Below are positions 33,325-44,825 of a stretch of 50,000 nucleotides of DNA, piece after piece (the stretch's first letter is position 1; every line of letters starts with the position of its first letter). The notes under the pieces were generated by a model. It was not told where the DNA came from, ran no database searches, and saw nothing but the letters and a program-made list of their open reading frames with translations. This stretch comes from Prorocentrum cordatum (lineage: Eukaryota > Sar > Dinophyceae > Prorocentrales > Prorocentraceae): positions 113,806 through 163,805 of the forward strand of contig CAUYUJ010015292.1 in assembly GCA_963575745.1 (NCBI GenBank), read 5' to 3'. The translations under genes and the position numbers were made by a program.

Positions 33325-33545
33325 GCCGATAAGCCGTTAAGCCGGTAAACCGATATGCGGCGCAAGGATCGACTCTTCAGGGTTGCCCCCAGCGGTTTCA
33401 GACCAGCCAATCACCGGATGAGCCGATAAACCGATCATCCGATTAACCGATAAACCGACAAAGAGAAGGAGAGCGCGCCGGCCATCGCCTCTACGTTCGC
33501 TGATAAAGGTTATCGGTTTTTCGGTATATCGGCAGATCGACCGAG
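33325..33545. repeat. CCGATAAA octamer repeat
   Basis: CCGATAAGCCG, GGTAAACCGATA, GAGCCGATAAACCGATCA and ATTAACCGATAAACCGA occur in two bursts. This is the reverse complement of the CGGTTTAT family at 27878-28090. Confidence 0.65.
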
Positions 33546-33745
33546 AAACCGCGCGCGCATGGCGAACACGTTCAACCACCATCGCGCGCCCATCAACTAC
33601 TTGTTATTTTCAATTTACGCAGGCCATGCGCGCATCTCCACGCGCGCACGTCGGAATCCCCCCGACACCAGGGCTGTCGATCAATTTTGATACAGAGGTG
33701 TCCAAACACATTGGAAGACCCAATAGTTTCAATATGACCACGTCA

Positions 33746-33957
33746 GGTGTCTGAATTTCTACGGGCGCGCACTTCCTCATCCTCCTTTTCTGCGCAATCG
33801 TTAGTATCATCATCGGCGTCGTCATCAGGGGTATCGTCGGGGTCATGGCCGCCGCCGTCATCATTTCCATCGTCGATGTCGTCGCCCTCGTCAAGTTTCT
33901 CAAGGCGGGCACTTCGTCACTGTCATCGCCATCACCAGCGCCAGCATCATCGCCATT
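33746..33957. repeat. ATC/GTC array, composite unit
   Basis: CATCATCGGCGTCGTC-type triplets preceded by TCTGAATTTCTACGGGCGCG. A related leader precedes the arrays at 35460 and 36680, so these arrays are parts of a dispersed composite repeat. Confidence 0.7.
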
Positions 33958-34470
33958 GTGCGGGCCCTCGCCGTTTGGATCTTTCACCACGGGTGGCATG
34001 TCGACATCGAGCGCTGCGTTCCCGACTTGTGCCGCGTGCACGGCGGCGGTATCATCGAGAAGGCACGCGTGGACCTGGTCGTCAGCTGGCCGGGCGCCCC
34101 AGGGCCAGCATGGGTCGACGTCGCGGTCCGCTCGGCCGCGGAGTCAAGGCCAGCGGAGCGGCTGGTCGGCCACGTATCGACGAACGCGGAGCACTGGAAG
34201 CGAAACCGCTACGGCGCCGCGGTCGCACCTTTCGCCGTGGAGGCTCGGGAGCGCCTGGGCGCTGCGGCGCAGCAGATCATCGCGGACCCCGCGGCGGTGG
34301 CCCGCCGCGCGGCGACGTTGCCCGGCGGGCCGGGCGGGCAGCAGGATGCCGATTACGCGCGTCCGATCGCGTCGCGGGTGTCCAGCGCGTTGGTGGCGCG
34401 GCTGGCAGAGAGGTTTTTGGCGGCGCCCGGGCGAAGGAGCCACGCGCAGCGCGTGCTCAACTATTTCTGA
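33958..34470 (+). pseudogene. Non-LTR retrotransposon C-terminal fragment
   Basis: An open frame of 170 codons. From about residue 14 it reads HGWHVDIERCVPDLCRVHGG, then ARVDLVVSWPG and AWVDVAVRSA, a helical segment with KRNRYGAAVAPFAVEARERL, and a terminal helix ending LNYF. The D...D pattern fits the PD-(D/E)xK-like endonuclease tail found after reverse transcriptase in some LINE proteins, and similar tails are common in dinoflagellate LINE-like proteins. The reverse transcriptase is absent, so this is a 5'-truncated copy. ATC/GTC arrays lie on both sides, and the 3' one could derive from its tail. The first ~12 residues come from the array. Confidence 0.55.
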
Positions 34471-34524
34471 TGGTTGCTGCGTCGCCAGTCCAATTTGTCG
34501 CGTTCCAGGGGGTTTGGCTACCAT

Positions 34525-34715
34525 CGTCATCATCATGACTATCGCCAGCGTCAGCGTTGCCACCGTCATTCGCATCACCGTCGTCGTCGTTGTGGACATC
34601 GCATCGGCGCCACCTTGCATGTCGTCGCCGCTGGCGTCAGCGCCACCACTGCTGTCATCGCCATTGTCGTTGGCGTCGCCGTCGTCGTTGGGGCGTTTGC
34701 ACGGGCAACTGAGGT
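34525..34715. repeat. ATC/GTC array
   Basis: CATCGTCATCATC, GTCGTCGTCG and GCCATTGTCGTTGGCGTCGCC triplets directly downstream of the LINE fragment. Not coding. Confidence 0.75.
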
Positions 34716-34952
34716 GGCGATCTAGAGATTTTCAAATCATTTACGTCGCACAGGCAGGCTGCATCCCACACATTCAACATCATAGCTTGCATCACATAGG
34801 GTCTTCTCCCCAAGCAAGAACGGATTCCCCCCTCTCTGGAGGCCGGACTTAGCCCCGCACCTTGGGTTTTATAGCTTCTTATTTGTCTTGAACTTTACGC
34901 CACCTTTCTGTAGGTAGTCATTCTGAATCACAACAGCACAGGGAAGCCAGCG

Positions 34953-34972
34953 TCCCCCCCCCCCCCCCCCAT
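34953..34972. repeat. Poly-C run
   Basis: About 18 consecutive C residues. Length may be inaccurate in the assembly. Confidence 0.8.
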
Positions 34973-34974
34973 AT

Positions 34975-35455
34975 TTTGCCAAAATGCATGCGGCGCGCGC
35001 GCTGTTATTCGATAGCCCCTTGCGGCAATAGAACAATGCGGTGCACATGCGCGCGCCGCCGCTCGCGCATTCAAACTTGTTCAAACATGTCTTGGCTTTC
35101 TGACAATTGTTAGCGATAGCTATCAAACGAAACTGTGGTTTCCACAATTCAAGTTGCCCAGCTTCTGCGCGCGCATTCTGTAAAATCGCATTGCGGACAG
35201 TTGTTCAGTCCTTCTGTCAGACGGATTCATGCAGGCCACTCGCGCGCGCAAGCCGAAAACGTTCAATCACCATCGCGCGCCTGACAGCTGTGCCAAATCA
35301 TATTTTACGGGCCACACGCGAGGGTCTCTTCGAGCGCATGTCGAATTTGTTCCAAAACCATTGTTTGTTTCATGGATTCGGGCACAGGTGTGTTTCAAAG
35401 CATACGGCAGCCCAATGTGTCTCAGTAGTAGGTCGGGGGTTCTGAAGTTCTGTGG
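34975..35455. repeat. GCGCGC-plus-AT-rich recurrent segment
   Basis: GCGCGC words alternate every 50-80 bp with TTCAAA/CCAAAACCATT-like AT-rich words. Comparable segments lie at 33550-33745, 36220-36600 and 39835-40085, each upstream of an ATC array. No coding evidence. Confidence 0.45.
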
Positions 35456-35830
35456 GCGCGCATGTCCTCCTCCTCCTCAGCATCATCATCATTGCAGCCG
35501 TTGTCATCATCGTTAACATCACCAATTCCATCGTCATCAACATCGCCATCGTAGTCATCACCGCCGTTGCCATCATCGCCGTCGTCGACGCTGTCGCCCT
35601 CGTCAATTAAACGTCTGTACAGGCGCAACCCTCGCCACTATCATCAGCACAAGCTTCGTCATCATTGGCAGCGTCATCCTTGCCACCGTCGTGATCATCA
35701 CCATCGCTTTCGTCGCCATCACTACCGTAGTCATCGTCATCGTCGGCATCGTTGTGCACCCGCCCCCGCTGCCAGCCACTTGCGGGTGGAAGGGTGGGAT
35801 GTCCACGCGAACGTTTGAGTTGGCGACTGC
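35456..35830. repeat. ATC/GTC array with 3' flank
   Basis: CATCATCATC and GTCGTC triplets to about 35755. The flank TTGCGGGTGGAAGGGTGGGA at about 35779-35798 recurs at 40573, 41025 and, diverged, at 36955 and 41590. Confidence 0.7.
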
Positions 35831-36603
35831 AGTCTCTACAGTTGAGTTTCGCCACATCTTGGCATCACGTAGATTGCATCACATGGGTTGCGCTACGTGG
35901 GCCGTGCCACGTCGCGTGCGTTCCGTCGCGTGTGCCGCGTAGGCTGCGCCCCAGTCTGCACCGCATGGCACGCGCCACTTGCATTGCATGTCCTACATTT
36001 TTCCCATGCAAGAGATGGGCCCCCAGCCCCCCAGCAGAGGCAAAGGGCGAACCGCTTCCTTTCGCATGCTAAGTATTGAAAAGGTATGCTGCGCGGTTGT
36101 TCATCTCACGTATCAAACGATAGCATGGCGGCCAACCTTGGCACCGCCCCCCTGTTGTCCCCGTCAAAGTAAGAGCGCGCGGTTCACATGGTTTGATCTA
36201 TGATATTTTCTCTTGGAACCTAGGGCGCATGTGCATGGGCACGCGCTGACTGCGAAACTTCTTACTGCGAGACACATTTGCGCGCCGCCGCGCGCGAATG
36301 TCGAAGTTTTCAAAAACCAAGCGTGTTCTGATAAGTTCAAAACAGCACTGTCCAATCATCGAACCCACGGGCAAAGATTGCTGAGCGCGCATTCGCTGAC
36401 ATGATCAAGAACCGTCGGTGTTGAGCCATCACATCAAATTACAACGCGCAGGTCACGCGCGCGCGCGTCGAAAGCATTCCCCCAGCGCTGTCTAACAGAA
36501 CCATGCGGACCGCGCGCGCACGTGTCCCCGCGCGCGCACGCCGAATTGCATCCAATACCATTGCTTTGTCGAAACATCTCAACGCAAACACATACGTCCA
36601 CGC

Positions 36604-36607
<4 letters not shown>

Positions 36608-36640
<33 letters not shown>
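36608..36640. repeat. TA dinucleotide microsatellite
   Basis: Sixteen or so TA steps without interruption, between a CACGCACCC segment and TCCTGGAG. Confidence 0.95.
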
Positions 36641-36642
<2 letters not shown>

Positions 36643-36679
36643 CTGGAGTTTTTAATTTCTGTGAGCTCGGACTTCTTCA

Positions 36680-36990
36680 TCATACTCACCAGTGCTCTCT
36701 ACTGTCCTCGCCAGCGCCATTATTGCCGTCGCCCTCGTGAGTGATCGCCGCTGTCGTCGTCGATGTCGCCACCCTCGTCAAATTTATCCGCGCGTTTTCC
36801 AATTGATCCCCAGCGTCATTATGGCCGCCGTTATCTTCATCAGCGCGCGCGCCACCATCAGCGTCGTCGACGTCGCCCCCGCCGCCATCAATATCGCAAT
36901 CTTCATTTTCATCGGCGCTGTCGTTGCCCAGTTGAGTTGTGCCAGACAGTTGAAAGCGGGCGGGTGGGATATGTTTGCGGGGGGGCGCTG
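36680..36990. repeat. ATC/GTC array with 3' flank
   Basis: GCCATTATTGCCGTCGCC and CATCATCAGC-type triplets, ending with the GCGGGCGGGTGGGATATGTTTGCG flank related to that at 35779 and 40573 (only its core is shared). Confidence 0.6.
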
Positions 36991-37068
36991 GTTGTCACGA
37001 CGCCAAGATTGACACGTCGATTCGTAGTTTTTTGTTTTAGACATTGCCTGGCGAAGGACCCTACCATA

Positions 37069-37365
37069 TGCAGTTGTGAATGCCGCAATGGTGAATACCA
37101 TCTTCGCCCGCGCCCCCCACGTGGCCACGGCTTCCCGCCGGAGCCGGACATGCTCAGGCACGCGTTCGTGGCCGGCTTCGCGGGCGCCGACAACGACAAG
37201 GACGGCGCCCCTCTGACCGAGGAGCAGAAGCAGGGGGGGGTGTTGAGGGCCATGAGGGAGGAGGTGACGTTGCGCGTCGACAAGGCGGAGTACGACGCCC
37301 AGGCGCGGTTGTTGAAGCAGCACAACTATGGGGCCACGATCCTCGTGAGGGGTGCGCCGCAATGA
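37069..37365 (+). CDS. Probable exon of unknown protein
   Basis: Within an open frame that runs 36763-37365, the part from about 37069 has protein-like composition rather than repeat composition. It contains CECRNGEYHL, then FVAGFAGADNDKDGAPLTEE and REEVTLRVDKAEYDAQARLL, ending QHNYG. I do not recognise the family. The frame enters the first 89-bp tandem unit at about 37327 and stops in it at 37363-37365, so either the repeat supplied the protein end or the exon ends earlier and the array is intronic. No start codon can be chosen with confidence. Confidence 0.35.
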   Translation, partial: CSCECRNGEYHLRPRPPRGHGFPPEPDMLRHAFVAGFAGADNDKDGAPLTEEQKQGGVLRAMREEVTLRVDKAEYDAQARLLKQHNYGATILVRGAPQ

Positions 37366-39047
37366 CCCGGGGCCACCATGCGAACCCTGCCACTGGCGCC
37401 TTCGGTGGAGCTCCAATGAGGCCACGATCCTCGTGGGTGGTGCGTGCCGAAATGGCCCGAGGCCGCCATGCGAACTGTGCTACTGGCGCCTTCGGTGGAG
37501 CTCCCTATGGGGCCACGATCCTCGTGAGGGGTGCGCCGACGTGGCCCGAGGCCGCCATGCAAACCTTGCCAGTGGGACCTTCAGTGGAGTTCCCTATGGG
37601 GCCACGATCCTCGTGAGGGGTGTGCCAAAATGGCCCGAGGCCGCCGTGCAAACCTTGCCACTGGCGCCTTCGGTGGAGCCCCCTATGGGGCCACGATCCT
37701 CGTGAGGGGTGTGCCGAAATGGCCCGAGGCCGCCATGCGAACCCTGCCACTGGCGCCTTCGGTGGAGCTCCCCATGGGGTCACGATCCTCGTGAGGGGTG
37801 TGCCTGAATGGCCCGAGGCCGCCATGCGAACACTGCCAGTGGGCGCCTTCGGTGGAGCTCCCATGAGGCCACGATCCTTGTGAGGGGTGCGCCGAAACGG
37901 CCCGAGGCCGCCGTGCGAACCCTGCCACTGGGGCCTCCGGTGGAGCTTTCCATGAGGCCACGATCCTCGTGAGGGGTGTGCCGAAATGGCCCGAGTCCGC
38001 CATGCGAACTTTGCTACTGGCGCCTTCGGTGGAGCTTCCTATGGGGCCACTATCCTCGTGAGGGTGTGCCGAAATTGCCCAAAGCGCCCATGCGAACCCT
38101 GCCAGCGGGGACCCTCGGTGGAGCTCCCTATGGGGCCACGATCCACGCGAGGGGTGTGCCGAGATGGCCTGGGGCCGCCATGCGAACCCTGCCACTGGCG
38201 CCTTCGGTGGAGCTCCTTATGGGGCCACGATCCTCGTGAGGGGTGTGCCGAAATGGCCCGAGGCCGCCATGCGAACTTTGCTAGTGGCGCCTTCGGTGGA
38301 GCTCCCTATGGGGCCACGATCCTCGCGAGGGGTGTGCCGACATGGCCTGGGGCCGCCATGCGAACTTTGCCACTGGCGTCTTCGGTGGAGCTCCTATGGG
38401 GCCACGATCGTCGTGAGGGGTGTGCCGAAATGGCCCGAGGCCGCCATGAGAACTTTGCTATTGGCGCTTTGGGTGGAGCTCGTATGGGACCACGATCCTC
38501 GTGAGGGGTGTGCCGAAATGGCCCGAGGCCGCCATGCGAACTTTGCTACTGGCGCCTTCGGTGGAGCTCCTATGGGGCCACGATCCTCGTGATGGGGTGT
38601 GCCGACATGGCCCGAGGCAGCCATGCGAACTTGGCCACTGGCGCCTTCGGTGGAGCTCCTATGGGGCCACGATCCTCGTGAGGGGTGTGCCGAAATGGCC
38701 CGAGGCCGCCATGCGAACTTTGCTAATGGCGCCTTCGGTGGTGCTCCCTATGGGGCCACGATCCTCGTAAAGGGGTGTGCCGAAGTGGCCCGAGGCAGCC
38801 ATGCGAATCTTGCCAGTGGGGACCTTCGGTGTAGCTCCTCTGAGGCCACGATCCTCGTGAGGGGTGTGCCGAAACGGCCCGAGGCCGCCATGCGAACCCT
38901 GTCACTGGGCTTTCAGTGGAGCTTCCCATGAGGCCACGATCCTCGTGAGGGGTGTGCCGAAGTGGCCCGAGGCCGCCATGCGAACTTTGCTACTGGCGCC
39001 TTCGGTGGAGCTCCTATGGGGCCACGATCCTCGTGAGAGGTGCCAAA
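37327..39047. repeat. 89-bp tandem array, 20 units
   Basis: Units start at GGGGCCACGATCCTCGTGAG and continue GGGTGTGCCGAAATGGCCCG, GCCGCCATGCGAAC and GGCGCCTTCGGTGGAGCTCC. Starts fall at 37330, 37418, 37509, 37598, 37687, 37776, 37865, 37954, 38043, 38132, 38221, 38310, 38398, 38486, 38574, 38663, 38752, 38842, 38930 and 39018, a step of 88-91 bp. Because 89 is not a multiple of three the reading frame rotates each unit, giving long open frames in several frames on both strands. Confidence 0.95.
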
Positions 39048-39083
39048 ATGGAGTGTACCAAATTGGGGCGGTGCCTAGATCGG

Positions 39084-39118
<35 letters not shown>

Positions 39119-39132
39119 ATGATGATGATTGC

Positions 39133-39199
<67 letters not shown>

Positions 39200-39301
39200 A
39201 TGATTATGATTCTGATAATAATGATGATGTTGCTGGTGGTGATGATGATGGTGATGATGATGATTTTGATTATTATGATTATTATTAGTTTGATTGTGAT
39301 A

Positions 39302-39356
<55 letters not shown>

Positions 39357-39364
39357 CGATGATG
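39084..39364. repeat. GAT/ATG triplet array
   Basis: Nearly pure GAT runs at 39084-39195 and 39300-39360, with a degenerate middle. Opposite in strand sense to the ATC arrays at 33.7-41.3 kb. Not coding. Confidence 0.9.
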
Positions 39365-39619
39365 CGAGGAGGAGGGAGGGGGCGGCGGGAGGAGGAAGGA
39401 ACGCAGGGCGCTGTCTCTTCAAAACAAGGACCCAACACCACAGGATGGTTGGGAAAAAGAGTCCACCGCACTTCCGCGCCCCGGGCCAACAGCCCCCTTT
39501 ACCGCATTACAATTTGCAGATGATCCTGCCGCACCGCTGATCTTGCAGACCGTTCCCTGCCAGCCTAACCAGTATCGCCCCCCTCATCCTTGTCAAACAT
39601 TTCAATTTGCGCCGCGCGC

Positions 39620-39662
39620 GATATAAACGACTGCGCGCGCAATGCGCGCAGACGTTTATATC
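39620..39662. other. Hairpin with GATATAAACG arms
   Basis: GATATAAACGACTGCGCGC pairs with GCGCGCAGACGTTTATATC with one mismatch, leaving a short loop. No function evident. Confidence 0.6.
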
Positions 39663-40099
39663 CAAAGTAATGTTTAAATCATCCAGGGCTAAAAGTACAG
39701 CCACGTCCACGCGTGTGCACATGCCATAACCATATTAAACACAATAGCTCTGCGATTATTCCAACACTTCTGCAATACGTCCCATGAAATAAGATTCGAA
39801 ACCCATTGTTTTTCCATCAAAAGCCTTGCAGGCTGTCTGCCCGCGCGCACTTGCTGAAATCACCGGACAAACATGTGATGCTTGGCAATCTCGTCAAGAA
39901 TCCGCACTGTCATCTCGCGAGCGCAGTATACGAATGTGCATCTAATCGTATCACGCGAGCCATATGGGCGCGCTGCCACGTGCGCATGCCGAAATCCTTT
40001 CCAAACATTTGGTTTGCGAAGCATTTCAAGATCGAGCTGTTCAACAGCATATGACAAACCAAGGTCCGTAAATTCTGTCCTATTTTTTGAATATCTGCC

Positions 40100-41660
40100 C
40101 GCGCACATCTTCACCATCGCACCCATCAGCGCCGTCGCATCACCGCCGTTATCGTCATCGTTGATCGCCGCCATTGCCGCCATCATCGGCACACCTTTAC
40201 CACGGACACATGGACATCATCATCGTCATCGTCGTCACCACTACCGGCGGGCGCCGTCATTGGCCTCGTCACTGTCGTCGTCAGCATCGCCACCACCATC
40301 GCTACTATCATCACCTTTGCCGCTCCTTGTCCACGTCATGATATCGCGCCCGCCCGAATCACCGATCCGCACTGAAGCGCCCTCGCACCATCATAGCCTG
40401 TGACACGCACTCGGGAGTTCCCGTCGGCAAGCGCCTCGTGGCCGCACCAGTCCTGCCAAACCAGCTGGCCGCTGTGCGCGGGGGCGTGCGCGCGCCAGTG
40501 CGGCCGGAGAGATGCGCTAGCAGTGTCCAATTGGCAGCCGCAATCGAGGCCGAATGATTTTTGCCGAACAATTTGCAGGTGGAAGGGTGGGATGTTTGCG
40601 CGACCAGCGGAGTCGACAATTCAGTATTGGTTTGCCTCACCACCTTCGCATTACGCCGCCTCAGCGCTGCTGCCATCGCCATCGCCACTCGCCGCCATTG
40701 CCGCCATCATCAGTCAATCACCTTCATCACCGACGCACGGACATAATCATCGTCATCGTCGTCACCAGCGTCGGCGCCGTCACTGGACTCGCCGCCGTCG
40801 CCGTCATCATCGTCACCACCATCGTATCATCACCGTTGCCGCCTTCGTCGACGTCATCATGATATCACGCCCGCCCAAATCACCGACTGCCACTGAAGCG
40901 CCCTCGCGTCATCGCAGCCTTTGAGACGCACTGGGGAGTTTCCATCGGCAAGCGCCAGTGCGGCCGGAGATATGCGCTAGCAACTTCCAATTGGAAGCCG
41001 CAATCGAGGCGTTTTGCCGAACAATTTGCAGGTGGAAGGGTGGAATGTTTGCGCGAGCAGTGGAGTTGACAACTCAGTATTGGTTTGCCTTACCATCTCT
41101 CCATATCTCTCCATCAGTGCCGCCTCAGTACCGCCGTGATCGCCATCGCCACTCGCCGCCTTCATCTTCAGTCAATCACCGACACGGACATCATCATCGT
41201 CACCGTCGTCACTCGCATCGGCGTTGTCACTGTCCTCGCCGCCATCGCCGTCATCATCGCCACCACCATCGCTACTATCATCACCGTTGCCGCCCTTGTC
41301 CACGTTATCATGATATCGCGCCCGCTCAAGTCACCGACTCGCACTGAAACGCCCGCGCGCAAACGCAACCTTCAAGACGTGTTGGGAAGCTCTCGTCGGT
41401 GAGCGTCATCGTGGCCGCATCGGTTGTGCCAAACCAGCTGGTCGCTCTGCACGAGAGCTTGCGCGCGCTGTCGCAGCCGCGGAGATACGCCAGCCAGTGT
41501 CAAGTGATCCGGAGAAGCTTTTAAGAACCCCCCCCCTTTTCCGCACCCTGGTCACCGCAATCGCGGCCACATGGGTTGTGCAGAATAAGTTGCGGGTGGG
41601 AGGATGCGATGATTGCGCGAGCAGTGGAGTTGAAGATATCAAGCTCTGCCAGGTGAGAAC
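40100..41660. repeat. Tandem composite units of ~450-520 bp
   Basis: Each unit holds an ATC/GTC array, CATGATATCGCGCCCGC, GCACTGAAGCGCC, GGGAGTT(T/C)CC(A/G)TCGGCAAGC, GCGCTAGCA, CAATCGAGGC and GAACAATTTGCAGGTGGAAG with GTGGGATGTTTGCGCGA. CATGATATC anchors lie at 40337, 40858 and 41309; GGTGGAAGGGTGG anchors at about 40579 and 41031, with a diverged one near 41593. Units differ mainly in array length and by deletion of a GCGCGCCAGTGCGG-containing part in the middle unit. Confidence 0.75.
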
Positions 41661-42163
41661 TGCACCACAGACATCGCACCACATATGTTGCACTGCATAG
41701 ATCACGTCGCAAGGTTGCACTCAATAAGGACCGAATGGAGGGTGCAAGCGCCCACCGCTTGTGGCCCACGATGGCAAACATCATTTCCTTCATATCTCAT
41801 CTGGCTAATCATCCCAGTCAGCATTCATCATTCTGGTCGACACCGACATTTCCTTCTTCCCTCCTCCTCGGTCGTTTTGTCGCTTCCTCCTTCTTCCCTT
41901 CCACCTGTTCCTCCCATTCCTCCTCTTCGTCCACCTATTCCTCCTCATCGTCCTCCTCCCTCCTTTTCCTCCTCCCCCCCCTCCTCCTCTTCCTCCTTCT
42001 CATCCCTCTTTCTTCCCCTCCCTAGCCCTTCCCCTCTTCGATCCCCCGTTCTCGCCAGTCACCATGTCAGCGCATATCGCATTTTCGCGTCGGCCGTGTT
42101 TCTGCCAGGATCCTGCGACATGTTCCTCTCGTGCCTCGTTGTGCCAGGGGTCTGTGGGGCCGA

Positions 42164-42224
42164 TCCTCCTCCTCCTCCTCCTCCTCCTCCTCCTCCTCCT
42201 CCTCCTCCTCCTCCTCCTCCTCCC
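42164..42224. repeat. CCT trinucleotide run
   Basis: About twenty uninterrupted CCT triplets. Looser CCT-rich stretches lie at 41890-42030 and 42620-42680. No supported gene between 41700 and 43850. Confidence 0.9.
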
Positions 42225-43856
42225 CCACCTCTTTTTGACTGGGCGGCTATGCGGGCGGGCCTCCAGACCTCACGCCAGTGTGACCAAACACACGTGTCAT
42301 CATTTTCCCGAGCGAGGTCCGCGTAGGGGTCATAATCAAACCAACATTGAGAAGGCCCGCCAAGCCTCCTTCACGGTCAGATCCGTGTAGGGGTCCCGTC
42401 CCTCCAGGATGCGGTCACGATGCCTACGCCGACTCTTGTGGGCAGTCATTTCTTTCCGAAGAGGCCATCACATGCCCGCAGCAACTTTTGGGCGCGGGCA
42501 CGGGCGAAAGCCCCACAGATTCGGCAAACAACATAACCCGCACTCTCCACAACGTCGTATTCACGCAGGTGTGGCGGGTCAGGCTGGGAACGGGCGGGGT
42601 CGGTGTCGCGGGCGGCTTCTTCCTCCTCCTCCTCCTCCTTATCCTCCTTATCCTCCTCCTCCTCCCCCCCTCTCTGCCCCGATCTCTACTCTCCTCCCCA
42701 TGCTGACGCAGTGCCTCGCTTGCGCCACCGAACGGCAGAGACTGTGAGCCCTCAGGGGGCATCGAGAGACGGAGCGCGTCCACCACCACCGCCGAGCCTC
42801 CACAGGCCTCAGGGGGGGCGCAGGTCCTGGCGAATGCCGAACTCACGGCGAGTTGGGGCGGCCACGTGCACCACGGCGTGGGCCCCAGGCCCGCATGTGG
42901 AGGCTCGCTCGGTCGTGGTGGATAGTCCTTCTCCTCACAGTGCGCGCGTGGAGCATTTCGCGGCGAAAGATATGAGCTCATTTCGTCCCTCGCGCCTCCC
43001 TTTACCACCAGCTTGGTCGGCATTTCAAGTCACGAAACTGGCGTGGCATGGGCCAGCCAGCGTCAAGTAGTTAGCGCGCTCCCTTGGACGCGGACACATA
43101 CAGCTATTTTTAACATCCGGCTCTGCGCACGGCTATCATCGCAGTTGCGGCATTCCTTGAAAGGTCGTTTACAGAAGCAGGACGAGGAATGGAGGAATGT
43201 CTCCCCTGATGATGTAGATGTCTATCAAGTGTTCAAGTGTTCCGTGGATTTTTCTCCTGAAAAACTCCACTCCCTTTCTGCATGTCTCTCCGAATTACCT
43301 TTATGACTCCATCGTACGATCTCACGACGCTTCCCTCAGGCGCTCCAATCTCCATCACCAGTAGTTTCTGGTCGCCCTTCTTCACTCAGACTTGCAGCGG
43401 TTTGGCATGTCTGCCGCCCGGTGTGTTGCTCAAGAAGGGCTGCGAAAGAAACACGGCGCGGTGCACTCACGGGCATGTCTCTTTGTTTCTGCAATGATCC
43501 CGATTGGCACCGTCCACCGAGTCGTTTTTCTCTTCGTTCGCACTCTTTGTGGGCCCCGTCCGTCCAAGAGGCGAGCGACCACATCGATACGGCAGCACCT
43601 CCAACGAGTAGCCGTTTTTGCTCCAGGGGTCGGTGTGGTTTCAAGTCGGTGTTTCTGGAATGCTCCTTCGTCTTCACTCGCTGGCCGAACCTCTGCGCTC
43701 CGATCTGACTGGTGCGCCGCGGAGGCACGGACGCTGCGCGGGAGCCCTCCGCAGAGGCAGTGGCGACCGCGAGCGCCAGGCGGAGTCGGCGGCGCTTGCG
43801 CGCGGCGACTGTGCGCGCTCTTCTCGCTGGAGCGCCGCACGCGACCGGCCGAGGCG

Positions 43857-44196
43857 ATGAAGAGCGTGTGGCCGGCGCTGGTCACGCCCACCGTGTTCGA
43901 CTGCTCGCACCAGCCCGATTGGGACTCATTCCGCCGGCAGGTCGACGAGCACGCTCGGAACGGTTGGCCGATGGAGGGGCCCGGCGCCGTTGCGCTCGAG
44001 CAGACGGCCAGGACGCTGGAGAATCGCTGGCGCTACCTGGTGTGCTCCCAGGAGTGCCGCAACAGCGAGGACTTCCGCTGGGGCTACGTGGAGGCAATGG
44101 GCGCGGACGTGTGCCACGACTCGCCGCAGTTCGAGAGGTACGTCGTCGTCCACTATCCAGTGTCCTTCGGCCTAGCCCGCCATCACGCCTGGGTCG
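43857..44196 (+). CDS. Probable first coding block of host gene
   Basis: ATG at 43857 opens a frame whose first ~112 residues look like a folded protein: SVWPALVTPTVFDCSHQPDW, then ARTLENRWRYLVCSQECRNS, FRWGYVEAMGADVCHD and RYVVVHYPVSFGLARHHAWV. After about 44196 the translation becomes Gly/Leu/Glu-rich repeat (CTTGG words), so the coding part probably ends near there. The family is not recognised. The frame is also open upstream to 43392, but that part is Arg/Ser-rich and unconvincing. The block lies in the same frame class as 44826-46690, which may be later exons of the same gene; no GT-AG pair can be fixed by eye. Confidence 0.45.
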
Positions 44197-44810
44197 TCGA
44201 CAAGAGCCTCAGAGGCCTCTTGGAGTCTCTCGGGAAGCCTCTCGAGGGCATCTCGGAGGCAGTTTGGGGGCCTCTTGTGCATCTTGGAGGGATCTCGGGG
44301 CCTCTGGGGGGCCTGTTGGCGATCTTTTGGGGAAAGGGCTCCAAACGTTAGATTGGGCCTTTTAGGGGCCTCTTGGCCGTCTTGGATCGATCTCGGGGGC
44401 CTTTGTTGGCCGGCTTGGAGCATCGGAAGCCCGAAAAGACGGGAACGCTAAACCCATTCAAACAGTTACAGTACGGAACATCAAGCAGTTGGTCTTCTTG
44501 GGGCGTATGCCCTACAGGGGGGCCCTCTTGGGGCGTCTTGGGGGGCCTCTTCGGGCGTCTGAAGGGCACCTTGGCGATCTTGGGGCGCTCTTGGGCCGAC
44601 TCGGGGACCTCTTGGCCTGTCTTGGGGGCCTCTTGGGGCCCTCCGGAGCCGTATTGGCGCCATCTGGTTTCTGCGAAAGTCATATGGGGCGCCCCATAAG
44701 TCACGCGATCAGCCCCCACAGTCACGCGAGCAGCCCCAAGAAATTTAGGAGTTGGGGACCTGGGCCCCACGAAGAGGATTACAACCCTGGAGGCAAAGGA
44801 CTCAGAGGGA
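44197..44810. repeat. CTTGG-word repeat, probably intronic
   Basis: GGCCTCTTGG, CTCGGGG and TCTTGGGGG words recur every 10-20 bp between two protein-like blocks. The composition contrasts with both neighbours, so I infer an intron or insertion. Similar sequence elsewhere in the window is intergenic. Confidence 0.45.
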
Positions 44811-44825
44811 TCCGAGGGCACTCCA

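Noticed and set aside
37327-39047. Resemblance of the reverse complement of the 89-bp unit (GGGCCATTTCGGCACA) to the dinoflagellate spliced leader
   Set aside because: Only about 12 of 14 core bases agree, the leader's end and the GT donor that should follow are missing, and several positions vary between units.
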